Below, piece by piece: positions 20,000 to 30,838 of a stretch of 64,000 bases of DNA. The position numbers and the translations under genes are program-made. The notes beneath the pieces are model-generated. The model was not told the DNA's origin. It ran no database searches and saw only the letters and a list, made by a program, of their open reading frames with translations. Source of the stretch: Phialophora verrucosa (lineage: Eukaryota > Ascomycota > Eurotiomycetes > Chaetothyriales > Herpotrichiellaceae); the NCBI GenBank assembly GCA_002099365.1, contig MSED01000005.1, forward strand, positions 558,001 through 622,000, in the 5' to 3' direction. Numbering within the stretch: the stretch's first letter is position 1; each line of letters begins with the position of its first letter.

Positions 20000-22378
20000 T
20001 TATCGAAAGTCAAGCTGGAATCGCTGCAAACCTCGTCAAACCGGGTTCGGCCTAACCAGAAGCACAGGACTTACCTTCCACTTCCCGCCCATGACTCCGC
20101 AGCGGGGGCAGCCGCGGCGCATCGGTGCAAATCCTGGTTGGACGGTGACCACAGGACTGCTGATGATCTGTCCAACGCAGTCACTGCAGACGCCACAGAC
20201 ACACTCGGTGCAGGCGAAGGCATTTTTGAGTAGCCAGGGCCGACCACACGATGCGCAGTAAATTTCCAGGACATCTGATTTGCTGCCGAACGAAGACGAT
20301 TGCGAGTGCTGATACGGGTGCGAATGGTACTGCAACGGGCTAGTGTTTTCATTAGAGGAGGCCGACGTAGGCAGGCCGGATCCTGAGATGTGGAAATTCT
20401 GACCGGACCCCGCACTCTCCAGTGACTCGACGGAGGGAAAGGGTTCGGGATCGTTTGGACCTAGAGCATCGGGTGGCGGTGGAGTCAGTGTGCGCTGTAG
20501 CGGAGAGGCATTGTACTGCCCGTGCTGGCCGTGCAGGTGATGGCTAAAGGGCCGGAACCCGGGTGGTAGGGACGAACGCTTGTTCGCACCACTCGATATG
20601 CTGTCCGCCGCGGATAGCCTACGATCGAGCGACGTGGTGGGATGGGTGGTGGCCGCGGCGGCAGCGGTGGCGGCAGCAGTCGTGGAGGGCGGAAAGTTTG
20701 GCGACTGCGGCATCTGTGATTGAGCGCCAAGGGCATGTTAGCAAGGTTGATTATCGATAGTCTAACGCAAAAAAGAAACATGAAAAATGAGGAGGTTGGT
20801 GTACACATTAGAGTAGATTAACTGAGGGTGCATAAACTTTTTGGTGACAGGACCCCCGGCACATGGCTTTTTCCCAGTCGCCTGGCCCGACCGCCCCAGA
20901 AAATTCGTTTCATCGCCCGCATGTGGCCTGACTGACTCGAGAGAATAAAAAGCAACTTGCTCTTGCTTCTCTCCCGCTCGCAAGAATTCGCTTATCGGAC
21001 ATTCGTCATCCGCACATTGAATCTGTCCGTCAATGAAGCTGTGGTCCTTCAGAAGGATCAATCAAGATCTTCCGGGATTCCAACGGCTCATAACCATAGA
21101 CCGACCAATGCAGGATTTCCTCTTGCCCGAGAGGGTGAATTCGGCTCGCGTACGGCTATTGGCCTGTCGTGCGGGTAGAATAGGACATGACAGTCGTTCG
21201 TTCGTTTGTTGGTTTGGCAATAATAGTGACAGCAAGATAGTACAACACAATAATCCCTTCTGGGGGCCTTTTCCTCCGGGGGGTACATCTACAGAATTTC
21301 GATCTCTTGGCAGCAGCAGGTAAACAGAGGACAATCGAAAAATGTCGTCTGACTTACGGGAGTGAGATCACGATCATCATCAGCCTCCGTAGCACTCGTG
21401 GCAGCCTCGATCAGATCTTCCCATCTCTTGCCTTGAACCCACGCCGCCGTAGGTGGTTCGGCAGACATTGCCTTGCGGCCTTCGACACTCAGTCTTCGGG
21501 AAAACTCCTTGGCCGAAAAGTCCCTGGATTTTCCGCGTTCGTGTTTGCCTTTGCGAGCATTTTGCCCCATAGATGGCTTTCGTGGTCTTTGGAGTCGGTC
21601 GCCGCGTCGTTGGATGGGCGGTAAAGATGAATACCGGCTCCCCGGTGATTGCAGAATAGAGGGCAAGAGCTCGCGTGTGCGGGAAGGCTGGAATGGTGGA
21701 AGAGTATCTTCGTGGAAGGCTGCGCGTAACGAGGGTAACTCGAACCCTGCCGGTACGTCGCGTTTGTAGTCTGAATCTGGGAACACATCCTGAGGCGGAA
21801 ATGAGCACCGTCCTGACTGTGACCCATGTCCTTACTCTGTGTATACTTACAAAATCCGAGTCCCAGTTGTGCATTTGCGTCAGGGCAACAGCAGCATTTG
21901 CCGCGGCCGGGGGCTGCACGGTCAAAGTCCCGGCCCCTGCCCCTGCCTGTTCCAGGAGGGAGGCACTGTCATTCGCATCGACTGCTTCTCTTAGTTTGAG
22001 GGTAAGGAGGGGGTCATTGAGCCAACATACAAGGGCCTCTTTGACCAGGAAGCGGAGCGGCACCAGGTTGAACCTGAGGGCGTTGTGAAGGGGGAGTGCT
22101 GATCATCAACTGGAAACTCTCCTCGGTTGCGGGCAGTTTGGGAATGTAGTGGTCCGGATGGGCGCGTCGAATGTGTTCTTGCATCGACCTGTAGCGTTTT
22201 TCCTGCGGTCTCCGAGTCAGCGTAACTGCGACGCGCGCTATTGATTGGGGGAGAGGCGCACCCCAATGCATCTTTTCCGGCACTGCGAGCCATCTTGATT
22301 GAAGAGCGGACACACAACCTCATTCTCTGCATCTGTTGACACAAGAAAAGAGCCGGTGAGCGCAGGTTTGGGCGGCAT
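20000..22378 (-). CDS. Conserved fungal protein with an N-terminal C2H2-like and a C-terminal multi-Cys zinc domain, six exons
   Basis: Exons by frame and splice consensus are 22378-22262, 22202-22031, 21981-21851, 21789-21358, 20713-20075 and 20023-20000, giving 504 residues. The start is MPPKPALTG. Residues 23-54 hold Cys23, Cys33, Cys37, His49 and His54 in VVCPLFNQDGSQCRKRC and EKRYRSMQEHIRRAH, a C2H2-like finger. The middle is Ser/Pro-rich and basic (RELLPSIL, PIQRRG, GKRWEDLIEAATSA). The end carries YCASCGRPW (437, 440), CTECVCGVCSDC (452-463) and RRGCPRCG (486, 489), then GGKWKRFQLDFR. I recognise this pair of zinc motifs from uncharacterised ascomycete proteins but know no function; a nuclear regulatory role is a guess. 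The fourth intron (20714-21357) is 644 bp, far longer than its neighbours. Confidence 0.75.
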
Positions 22379-23957
22379 GGCCTTTCTGCGCTGGCCCTAA
22401 CCGCAGGAGGGGGTTGTGTTAGGAGAAAAGGACGAAAGTCGGCGGCATTGATCGGACAGTCCACAACAAGCTTGGCTGGTTTTCAAGCTCGAAGGGAACC
22501 GACGTAATAACGGATCCGCCTTCACATGACTTGCCGTTCGGGTGAAATAGGGTCGACGTGTTCGCGCACACACAGCAGAATCAACTGCTCACCCGCCGGA
22601 GAAGAAGTGGAATGGAGGAGGGTGAGGTTGTCGTGAAGACAGGACAGTGTATAGGCAAGGTCAAAGTGTTGGTGGGATGAATCTGAAGAATGAAAAAAGA
22701 GCTCGAGCTTTAGGGAGGGGTGAGCACCTGAAGCTCTGTCGCTTGGGGAGCTTGCCCTGGTTGGTTCTGGGGGGACGGGGTGCTGTAATTGGCAGTGGTA
22801 GCCTCCCAGATTATCCGAACCTTCCCCTCTCCGAGCTCAGCGAAATGCAGCTTTCCAAGCGTCAACGCACGTTAACCTTTTGGCATCTTACCTCCAGCTA
22901 CGAGCAATGCGACTGTTACGCGCCAGACAAGTGCAATTGCGACGGATGCAGTGACAAAAGGAAAACGGCGGCCGTGTCTGACGATGCCAGTTTCCTCCCC
23001 AAGCTCTCATTTCTTCCACCAGGAACCACAAATTCAACTCGTCCAACCATGTTGCATCTCACTCACACCACTCAAAGCTGCCAACAAAGCTTTCGATCGA
23101 TGACAGACCTTGTGCATTATCCCCGCTCTCACTGGCTGAATTCTCCGTGGTATTCAGGTACTCTTCCAATCATGACATCCTCACCAGCTCAACCAAAGGT
23201 AGCTCCTTTATCCCGCTTTTCTTCACCGTTTGAAGGCCCGAGATCGATGATCGTTCGCTCATTTGTACGCAGAAAACAGCTTTGCCCGGCCGCCCATCCA
23301 CTAACATGTGGGTTTGACAGGACTTTGCAGAACCAGAGCATCGACAGCTCCCCACAATCCATTGTCCAGTTTCCTTGCATGCCAGCTGCCGCCGTCAAAG
23401 AGCTCGAGCTTGGGCCAGCTTTCCGCCAGCCGCATTGACAGTGGAAGCAACCCTGCAGCAAACTTCCGTCGAGTCTGCCTTTTACATCATGCAGCTTTCG
23501 CATGCTGTCACATTCGGATGTTTCGGTCGCCACGCTAGAGCAATCATTGCTGATACAATCAACGACTACTCTGGAGCTTACCCTACAGCCCAATAACCTG
23601 CGAGGCCTCCAGCCAAAACAGCCCTGGAAGCTAGCTTCTCGAGGTATTAGGCAAGGCATTGTATGCCGCACAGTTACTAACGTTGGGTTGGATCGTACTA
23701 ACTCAGCCGGAAGCCTCACCGTCACAAAGCCCAATTCTTCCGCCACGTCTATTTCACAACACTATCCAGTTTCAGTACCAAGCACATGAGCCCGAAGAGA
23801 GTCCATGTTGATTGGTGCATAATCGAAACATTCTTGTGTACCGCCGACCATCTCAGCCTGTTCACAGTATAGCCCTCATCTTGCCGTGCGTACATGCAGA
23901 CGCAACGCCAGGAGAAAGACAGGTCTCGATGTCTTCCAACTACCGCTTTGACGATTC
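22379..23957. other. Intergenic region, no supported gene
   Basis: Two longish open frames (plus about 22677-23438, and minus about 23746-23189) lack a convincing start, splice pattern or domain, so I do not call them. The region lies between the 5' end of the zinc-domain gene and the 3' end of the MOSC gene. Confidence 0.5.
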
Positions 23958-24911
23958 TTAGAAGCCCTTGAGGTACCTATGCTTGTCTGTAATCTCCATA
24001 ACTTCAAATCGCATTCCGACCTCAATATTGCCCTCATTCCTCGGACAGCACAGCATTCCAAAGCAAGGTTTAAACTTGATGCCTTCATCGACTCTTCGGT
24101 AACTAACCAACAGATCCCAAGGTTGGTGAGCGTGCTTCTCTGCTGTATCTGGATCGACGTTAGGCACAGTGCATCGAGCACATCTCGCAACCACGTCGAC
24201 GTCGATAGCGTGCGCATTGCCACCGGTAAGGGTTGTCCAGTACGAGGAATCTCCGTTGATGCGCACTGTCTTCCAGGAATCCTCGGACCAAGGCTCTCCG
24301 CCTTTGATAATGACATTTGGGCGAAAACGTTCGATTGTGATTTCGCTCTCGCCTTTCTCTTTCAATCTTGAGTTCAGCTCGGCCAGCGATGTCTCTGAAG
24401 CTATCTGGATAGGTAGGACATCTGGAAAGTTGACGCTCTCCGTACGTCCCAGATGCTTAGGGTCACCGTTTCCCCGACAGATCCTCGGCTCCGGGCCCTT
24501 CATCACCAGGCGGACGTCTTCTTCAAAGAACTCTTTGAACAAAGCCAGCATTTTCGGGTCAGTATAGGCATACCCGTCCGTGATGTACTCCCAAATATCG
24601 ACCGAAACGTCCTTCGTGTTCGCGTCAAGCCATTCCTGGCTGGGATGGACGGGAACCTTGACTTCCTTGTCCTTATCGTGGCCTATACTTATGACGAGAC
24701 TATCGGAGTCGCGGTCAACGGCGGTGTTTATCAACGTCATTTGTGGCTTGGTGCGGATAGTGATAAATTTGTTCTGGCTGTCAATGAACATCCATCGTCG
24801 GTCCATTTCGAGCCCCTGCCTGGTCAACTTTGCTGATTTGAGCTGGATGCCTCGGCATGACTTGATAGGATAGATCCGGAGGTCCGTGATCTCCGACACG
24901 GTGTATGTCAT
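23958..24911 (-). CDS. MOSC-domain molybdenum-cofactor protein, mARC-like
   Basis: The intronless frame encodes 317 residues from the ATG at 24911. The N-terminal beta-barrel has LRIYPIKSCRGIQLKSA and DRRWMFID. The C-terminal MOSC part has RFRPNVIIKG and VARCARCTVPNVDPDT; Cys247 aligns with the molybdenum-ligand cysteine of mARC proteins. This is the architecture of the mitochondrial amidoxime-reducing component, which reduces N-hydroxylated compounds with cytochrome b5 and its reductase. Unlike mammalian mARC it has no obvious N-terminal membrane anchor, so it may be soluble. The in vivo substrate of fungal members is uncertain. Confidence 0.88.
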   Translation of the reverse strand: MTYTVSEITDLRIYPIKSCRGIQLKSAKLTRQGLEMDRRWMFIDSQNKFITIRTKPQMTLINTAVDRDSDSLVISIGHDKDKEVKVPVHPSQEWLDANTKDVSVDIWEYITDGYAYTDPKMLALFKEFFEEDVRLVMKGPEPRICRGNGDPKHLGRTESVNFPDVLPIQIASETSLAELNSRLKEKGESEITIERFRPNVIIKGGEPWSEDSWKTVRINGDSSYWTTLTGGNAHAIDVDVVARCARCTVPNVDPDTAEKHAHQPWDLLVSYRRVDEGIKFKPCFGMLCCPRNEGNIEVGMRFEVMEITDKHRYLKGF

Positions 24912-25991
24912 GATGGTATCTTATCGAAATGACTACTCCTGGTATGGATGCGGCTCTTCGAAAGTTGAGTCTGTTACCCCCTAAAGTTGCAGAGAACGAG
25001 GAAGGGGAGGGTTGCTTGATATAACTATTCAGCAATCATGTGCGCCAATAGCATCCGCGATTCACTTCCTGCTTTGGATGACACGATTCAAAAGGAGGGG
25101 GAAGGGAGAATCAGTTTGCGACCAGGAGAAGTCCGCCCTAGGCACGACAAAGACTAATGTCCTTGAAATGCTCACCACACAGCAATGACTACTGCAGTCA
25201 GTCTTCAGACTTTTCTCAACCAGCGCGTCATTGAGCTTGTAGCGGCAGCAAGGCATTGCCAGAGAAGGTAATCCCCGCCTCAACGCCCGATTTGGCTATC
25301 TCGAGCGAAACAATATTCGATTACTCCGTGGACATGAGTCGAAGACGTCGACTATCTTCAATGGATCTGCACGTAATGCCATATCTGGTCATTGACAGCG
25401 AACTCGAACTTGGCCATACCTCTACAAATCCAGCTAAGGGAGAAGTCGAACCAGATTGCAAGAGCAGAAAAGCAGAGTCAACAAGGCAATGTATACCTAC
25501 CAGATATGGCCTGTCGGCCAATGACGAATTGTTGATGATCGATCTAAGTCGCGGATGTCCGATTTGGCGTCTTGCGGTCTGCCTCCTGCGGTACATACAA
25601 AGTCGACTTCTGCCTCCAGTAGACGCTTGCAAGGTTGGTGCTTCGAGGTCACTGTCGACCCTCTACATTGGAGATTTAGGTGTCACCTCTGCAACTTCGA
25701 GGTGAGTAACCGGTCCGCTGAGGTCTTTCAGCCGAGCGGCTCTTCCAGATCAGGAAGCCTCTCCGCTTCCACTGTCGTGGCGGCGTTTAAATACGGTTTG
25801 GAAGTCGACGACAATGACGGCAAGTTCGATGAAGTCGGAATCAGCTAATCGGAGGTGGTTGCTTCACTCCATATTGTTTCAACACCTGGCGGCAAGAATA
25901 GGTGGCACTACTGACGCTCTTGACCATTGAAGAACCGAGGAGGGAGAAATAGCATCTAGGCTTCCAGTCAAGATCGCAACGCCAACGCGAG
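24912..25991. other. Intergenic region, divergent promoters
   Basis: The gap lies between the divergent MOSC and aldolase genes. An open plus frame at about 25256-25705 starts at a TTG and shows no family features. It should contain both promoters. Confidence 0.5.
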
Positions 25992-26786
25992 ATGTCCGAA
26001 CCATTCAAAATCACCGTCACTTTGTCACAGATTGCCAAAATGATAGACCACTCCTTACTCCATCCCACCATGACAGACCAGGAAATCCAGGACGGGCTCG
26101 AGATTGCGAAAAAGTACCAAACGGCAACTGCATGTATCAAGGCATATGCCATCCCTCAGGCGACGAAGACCCTGGCAGGATCAGGCGTCAAAGTCTGCCC
26201 GGTTATTGGCTTTCCCGCAGGCAACAGCACCATCGAGGTCAAGGTTTTCGAAGCAGAGAAGGCTGCCGAAGCTGGTGGAGAGGAGATTGACATGGTGGTC
26301 AACATTGGCAAAGTCCTCTCCGGCGACTGGGACTATGTGACCGAGGAGATCCGCTCGATCAATACCGCCGTAACCAACAAAGGAGCCATTCTCAAAGTCA
26401 TATTCGAGAACGATTTTCTCCTCGACCAGCACATCATCAAGTTGTGCGAGATCTGCTCGATGCTAGATGTCGCGTTCGTCAAGACATCGACGGGCTATGG
26501 ATTCGTCAAGCAGCCGAATGGCATGTACACGTACAAGGGCGCAACAGTGCCTTCGCTGAAGCTTATGAGGAAGCATTCAAAGCCTGAGGTGCAGATCAAG
26601 GCGGCGGGTGGAGTGCGCACATTGGACGACCTGCTGTATGTCATGTCAATCGGCGTTACTAGGATTGGAGCCACCGCCACTGTTGCTATACTAGAGGAAG
26701 CAAAAAAGAGGGGTATTGGTGAAGAGCCCTTTGAGGTCGAGCTGAAGCCCATGGTGGGAGCTGGGTCGACTGGGCCGGCATATTAA
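25992..26786 (+). CDS. Deoxyribose-phosphate aldolase
   Basis: The intronless 264-residue frame starts at the ATG at 25992. It has the DeoC TIM-barrel signatures: ATACIKAYAIP, the acidic residue in EEIDMVVNIG (Asp100), the Schiff-base lysine in VAFVKTSTGYG (Lys164), the second lysine in IKAAGGVRT (Lys203), and RIGATATVAILEEA for phosphate binding. It reversibly cleaves 2-deoxyribose-5-phosphate into acetaldehyde and glyceraldehyde-3-phosphate, feeding deoxynucleoside carbon to glycolysis. The length matches the family's short bacterial-type form. No other nucleoside catabolism gene is adjacent. Confidence 0.95.
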   Translation: MSEPFKITVTLSQIAKMIDHSLLHPTMTDQEIQDGLEIAKKYQTATACIKAYAIPQATKTLAGSGVKVCPVIGFPAGNSTIEVKVFEAEKAAEAGGEEIDMVVNIGKVLSGDWDYVTEEIRSINTAVTNKGAILKVIFENDFLLDQHIIKLCEICSMLDVAFVKTSTGYGFVKQPNGMYTYKGATVPSLKLMRKHSKPEVQIKAAGGVRTLDDLLYVMSIGVTRIGATATVAILEEAKKRGIGEEPFEVELKPMVGAGSTGPAY

Positions 26787-27133
26787 GATTTCATGATAGA
26801 CCCATCTGGTTAATTTTGACACTTGCCGTACAGGAACTTGAAACTCAGAGAACAATGCACTACGTTCCCGGAACGCTAGACGAGCTGCCTTGGATCAGCC
26901 TGGTCTCAATCTGGTCAACTAATATGAGTGAGATTGAGATCTCAAGTGGTCAACTGCACATGAAATCTCTGTGTTCAACCGTACCTTGACTTGCACTGGC
27001 TGCACCCTTTGCGGGGATTGTCGACATGGTGGGTGTTGGAGAAAGCTTGTGAAATTTCAAAATCTCGAAGTGCGCTGTGACCTATTCGCTTAATTCTCAC
27101 ACTCGCTCATTTCATGCTCTACCAGTCGCCAGT
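26787..27133. other. Intergenic region between the aldolase and PUS1 genes
   Basis: About 350 bp with no coding frame. It should hold the aldolase 3' end and the PUS1 promoter. No clear element was recognised. Confidence 0.6.
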
Positions 27134-29179
27134 ATGGAGACTGGCATTTCGCAGGCCACCGCGCCGGGTGCGCCCAAGGCCTCTTGGGCCTCTAATGGGA
27201 ACGCGGGACAGATTCCCTCACCCCAGCGTGAAGGGCAGCGAGATGCCGCTCCAGTTCGCGAACAAGGACGACGTGATACTGATGCAGGACGTGCGAATCA
27301 GAATGATGTTTCGCGGGGAGGAGGCAGAGGTGGTCGAGGAGGTCGTCAGGGCAAGAAGAGAGATATGGGGAGGAAGGAGTGGGGGTAGGTTCCCGACACC
27401 AAGTGCTGTGGTATTTCAGGACTGACCTGCTAAGTAAGAATAAAGTAGACAAGCGGAAACGGAACGAGGATGAACAGGCCGTCAAACGGCAACGGCTCGA
27501 CAAGGGCATATCCGAACTGCCCATCTACGCCACCAAATTCAGCGACGAAGTACTCGCCGCGGAGGAGAGACGGCCGAAGAAGAAGGTCGCCGTACTGATC
27601 GGATATGCTGGGACAGGCTACAAGGGCATGCAGCTGTAGGCACTCCCGGAAGATATGGCAGGCTGGTGGCTTCGAGCTAATGGCGTACAGGACGCACGAT
27701 CAGAAGACCATCGAAGGCGACCTCTTCCAAGCCTTCGTTGCTGCAGGCGCCATTTCCAAGGCCAACGCCGATGATCCCAAGAAATCCTCCTTCGTCAGAT
27801 GCGCACGGACAGACAAGGGAGTCCACGCGGCCGGGAATGTCATCTCCCTCAAATTGATCGTCGAAGACGAGGACGTGGTGCAGAAGATCAATGAAAACCT
27901 GGCCCCGCAGATCCGAGTTTGGGGCTTCGAACGGACGAACAACGCTTTCAGTGCCTACCAGCTGGTGGACTCGAGAATATACGAGTATTTGATCCCCACG
28001 CACAGTTTCCTACCGCCGCACCCGACCAGTTTCCTGGGACGGAATTGCGACAAGTGGGCCGAGAAGAAGGGAGACGAAGAAGCATACAGGAAGAGACAAG
28101 AGGAGGTCTTGGGGTATTGGGAGAAGGTCGACGAAGAGGTGATCAAGCCCATACTCGCAGAGTATGATCCAGAAATCCAAGATGTACTGGAGAAGGCTTT
28201 GTGGCTGAAAGGGAATGAACCTCCTGGCAGCGAGGCAGCTGCTGAAAACGTCGGAGCCGAGCTTGAGCCCGAGCTGGCAGAGACTGCATCTGCAGACCAG
28301 CACACCGACAACAAGGGTGATATCGCGCAGGACGATGAACCCACGAAAACAGCATCGGCCACGACGCCGAAACCCAAGAACCCCCGCCGTCAAATCCTCG
28401 ACGAAGCTGTAAAACGCCTCCGGCAAGCCTACATCAGCGCCAAACGCGCCTATCGCATCCCCCCGGCACGCCTGGAGCGCATTCAAAAGACACTGGACCT
28501 CTTCATCGGTACGCGGAACTACCACAATTACACGGTGCAGAAGACGTACAAAGACCCCAGCGCCAAGCGCGTCATCAAGTCCTTCACCGTCAACAAGACG
28601 CCCATTCTCATCAACGGCACAGAGTGGTTGAGCATGAAAGTCCACGGCCAAAGCTTCATGATGCACCAAATCCGCAAGATGGTTGGCATGGTCGCGCTCG
28701 TTGTGCGTTGTGGTTGCGATCCGAACCGACTCGTGGAGAGCATGGGTCCCGCTCGACTCTCCATCCCCAAAGCTCCCAGTCTGGGTCTCCTGCTCGAACG
28801 GCCGGTGTTCGACTCGTACAACAAGCGTGCGACTGACAGCCTCGGCAAAGAACCCATTGATTTCGACAAGTTCAAGGACGAGGTGGATCGGTTCAAGCAA
28901 GAACAGATCTACGAGCGCATGTACCGTGATGAGGAAAAGGAGAACGTCTTTGGCAATTTCTTCAACCACGTGGACAATTTTCCAAGCGAGACGTTCTTGT
29001 TCGTCACCAGTGGTGGGGTCGAGGCCACGACGACGAAGCCGCTGGTGGGAGCGGTCGAGAAAGGTCAGGATGACAAGAACCTGGAAACCGCGCTGGTGGA
29101 GAAGGACGTGAACATCGATGCTGAGGACGGGGACAGCGATGTCGACGACGTCAAGGACGAGCATGGGAACGAGGGCTAA
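27134..29179 (+). CDS. PUS1: tRNA pseudouridine synthase PUS1-like, three exons
   Basis: Exon 1 is 27134-27384 (GTAGGT donor). Exon 2 ends at 27635 and exon 3 is 27691-29179; the 55-bp second intron is well supported by restoring KGMQLTHDQKTIEGDL. The exon 2 start is less sure. An acceptor ending at 27434 gives a 50-bp intron and 646 residues; one ending at 27419 stays in frame but leaves only 35 bp. The N-terminus is Gly/Arg-rich (RGGGRGGRGGRQG) and then basic (KRKRNEDEQAVKRQRLD), suggesting a nuclear signal. The catalytic aspartate is in RCARTDKGVHAAGN (about residue 190). Pus1 modifies several uridines in tRNA and some mRNA and snRNA. The C-terminus is highly acidic, and an insert at about 340-400 is Ala/Glu-rich. 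Confidence 0.92.
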
Positions 29180-29728
29180 GCGGTGGGCGTAGACTTGGGA
29201 CAGTTGAGACTCTCTCTCGCCTCGAACCCTGTTCTCCCTGTGGCGAAGTTGTACTCTCGAGCGTACCTATACATACAGTATTTGCAAAAATCAAGTGATC
29301 CACTCCACCGTCTCAGGACGACTCCTCGAAGCTGTTAGCCGCCAGTACCTCTTCGTTCCCTTTCAAAGACCTCACGATGTACCACATCAGGCAGTTCCTG
29401 GCCGCCTTGACACTGAGCAGGTTAGCAGTCTGTCTTGCGCATGGATTTCAAGGAAGAGACTCAAAAGCGGCGGCGATCGCCGCCATCCTCAGTGGGAAAT
29501 AGTACGAATGTACCGAGTATTGTGTAACCGTACTTGACGGGATTAATTTGGCGACGGCTGGACATGGCCATTAGACATCTCGGGGTGGATATACCAGGCC
29601 CGACAATGCGTCTGTAAATAGGACCCAGCTGGAAGAGACAATTCAGCCTTCTTGATACTGTATCTTACCGAGTCCGCGCAAACTATCTTATTCCTAGAGC
29701 TGCAACAATAGGATAAGCCAGGCTCAAT
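29180..29728. other. Intergenic region, no supported gene
   Basis: This 550-bp gap lies between two plus-strand genes. No open frame with support or distinct element was seen. Confidence 0.55.
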
Positions 29729-30799
29729 ATGGACTCGATCCTCAACCTCAACATCAGCCTCTCCCTCCTGCCTATAATCCTGCTCGCAACACCGGGCCGC
29801 ATCCCTCCTCTGCACACACACCTCGCCCTGAGAGGGACGGGGACAGGTACCGCCGACGCCGACGCTGGATCTGGATCTCGTCTCTCGCTCAACCTCTCGG
29901 ACTGCATCACCATCCTCGCGCTCTGCCTCGGCCTGCAGACGCCTCTCGACCCCAGCGCGCTCAGCCGCGGGGAATATCCCGCCTGCGCGGCCCTCACGAC
30001 GGGATATATCTTCCGGGTCGAGAACGCGGCCACGGTCGCGTTCCTGCAGAAGATGACCCGCACGGGCTGTCTGACGAGGCTGGAGGTGAGCTCTGGCGCT
30101 ACCTTTCCCCCGAGCCGCCTATCCTCTATGATGGCATGTCTCCCTACGATGGCCCTCCTCCTCCTATCCTGGCCATGCCTGGGCCGTGACGTGAGCGCCG
30201 CATTCCTCCTCTCCCTCTCCCTACTACTACTGTCTCGCCTGTGCGCGACGATCAGCTTCCGCGCACGCACACGGCGCCCCTCATGGCACGGCGCGCCCGA
30301 GCCAGGCGTGCCAGGCGACTTGCTGGTCCTGCTGTCCGAGGACCGGTGGGCCAGGATGACGGGCCTGGTGGACGATCTCAAGGCCGTGACCTCGGGGCGT
30401 TGGCTTGCGCTTCGGCCCAAGCATGCGCGCGTCATGGACTGTTTGGATTGGATTTCCGGCATGATGGTTTGGGCCGCGGTCGTGGTGCTGGGCGGGGCGA
30501 GCGATCGGGAGAAGGGAATGCTCGTCGGTGCGGTGCTGGTGGGGCATTTTATTCTCGCGTATGAGAACGCGAGGGCCGGCGAGTTGGTCATGAATGGGCG
30601 GACGGTCCGGGTGGCCAGGGCACCCGGCGCGGTAAAGAGGTATGCGCGGCGGTTGGAGCTGGCCGAGGAGCTGATCAAGGAGGTTGGAAGAAGTGATTTT
30701 GCCATTCGGTTGGGGATGATCAATCCAGAGCAAGTCAAGGATGGAGGGAAAGGCGATGGCGACGACGACGAGACGCGAAATGAGGTGGTGACGATGTAG
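29729..30799 (+). CDS. Predicted multi-pass membrane protein of unknown function
   Basis: The frame gives 356 residues from the ATG at 29729. Hydrophobic stretches occur at about 8-22, 55-70, 132-147, 155-172, 243-258 and 261-275. A conserved-looking loop EDRWARMTGLVDDLKAVTSG separates them, and the tail is charged (EELIKEVGRSDFAIRLGM, then Asp/Glu/Lys). I do not recognise the family. The amino-acid pattern (hydrophobic segments bounded by charged loops) favours this strand over a 382-residue antisense frame that overlaps it. It is convergent with RPA135, only 39 bp between stop codons. Confidence 0.65.
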   Translation: MDSILNLNISLSLLPIILLATPGRIPPLHTHLALRGTGTGTADADAGSGSRLSLNLSDCITILALCLGLQTPLDPSALSRGEYPACAALTTGYIFRVENAATVAFLQKMTRTGCLTRLEVSSGATFPPSRLSSMMACLPTMALLLLSWPCLGRDVSAAFLLSLSLLLLSRLCATISFRARTRRPSWHGAPEPGVPGDLLVLLSEDRWARMTGLVDDLKAVTSGRWLALRPKHARVMDCLDWISGMMVWAAVVVLGGASDREKGMLVGAVLVGHFILAYENARAGELVMNGRTVRVARAPGAVKRYARRLELAEELIKEVGRSDFAIRLGMINPEQVKDGGKGDGDDDETRNEVVTM

Positions 30800-30838
30800 A
30801 ATGCTTTTTTCCTCTTTGTCTTGCGCGGCATCTACGCT

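Noticed and set aside
22647..23438. Plus-strand 263-residue open frame
   Set aside because: It begins at GTG, has a low-complexity and Cys-scattered composition, and shows no recognisable domain.
23189..23746. Minus-strand 185-residue open frame
   Set aside because: No ATG at its start and no family text; it overlaps the other unsupported frame.
29683..30831. Antisense 382-residue open frame over the membrane-protein gene
   Set aside because: Composition is Arg/Ser/Pro-rich without family text; the plus frame has a better pattern of hydrophobic segments and a normal start.
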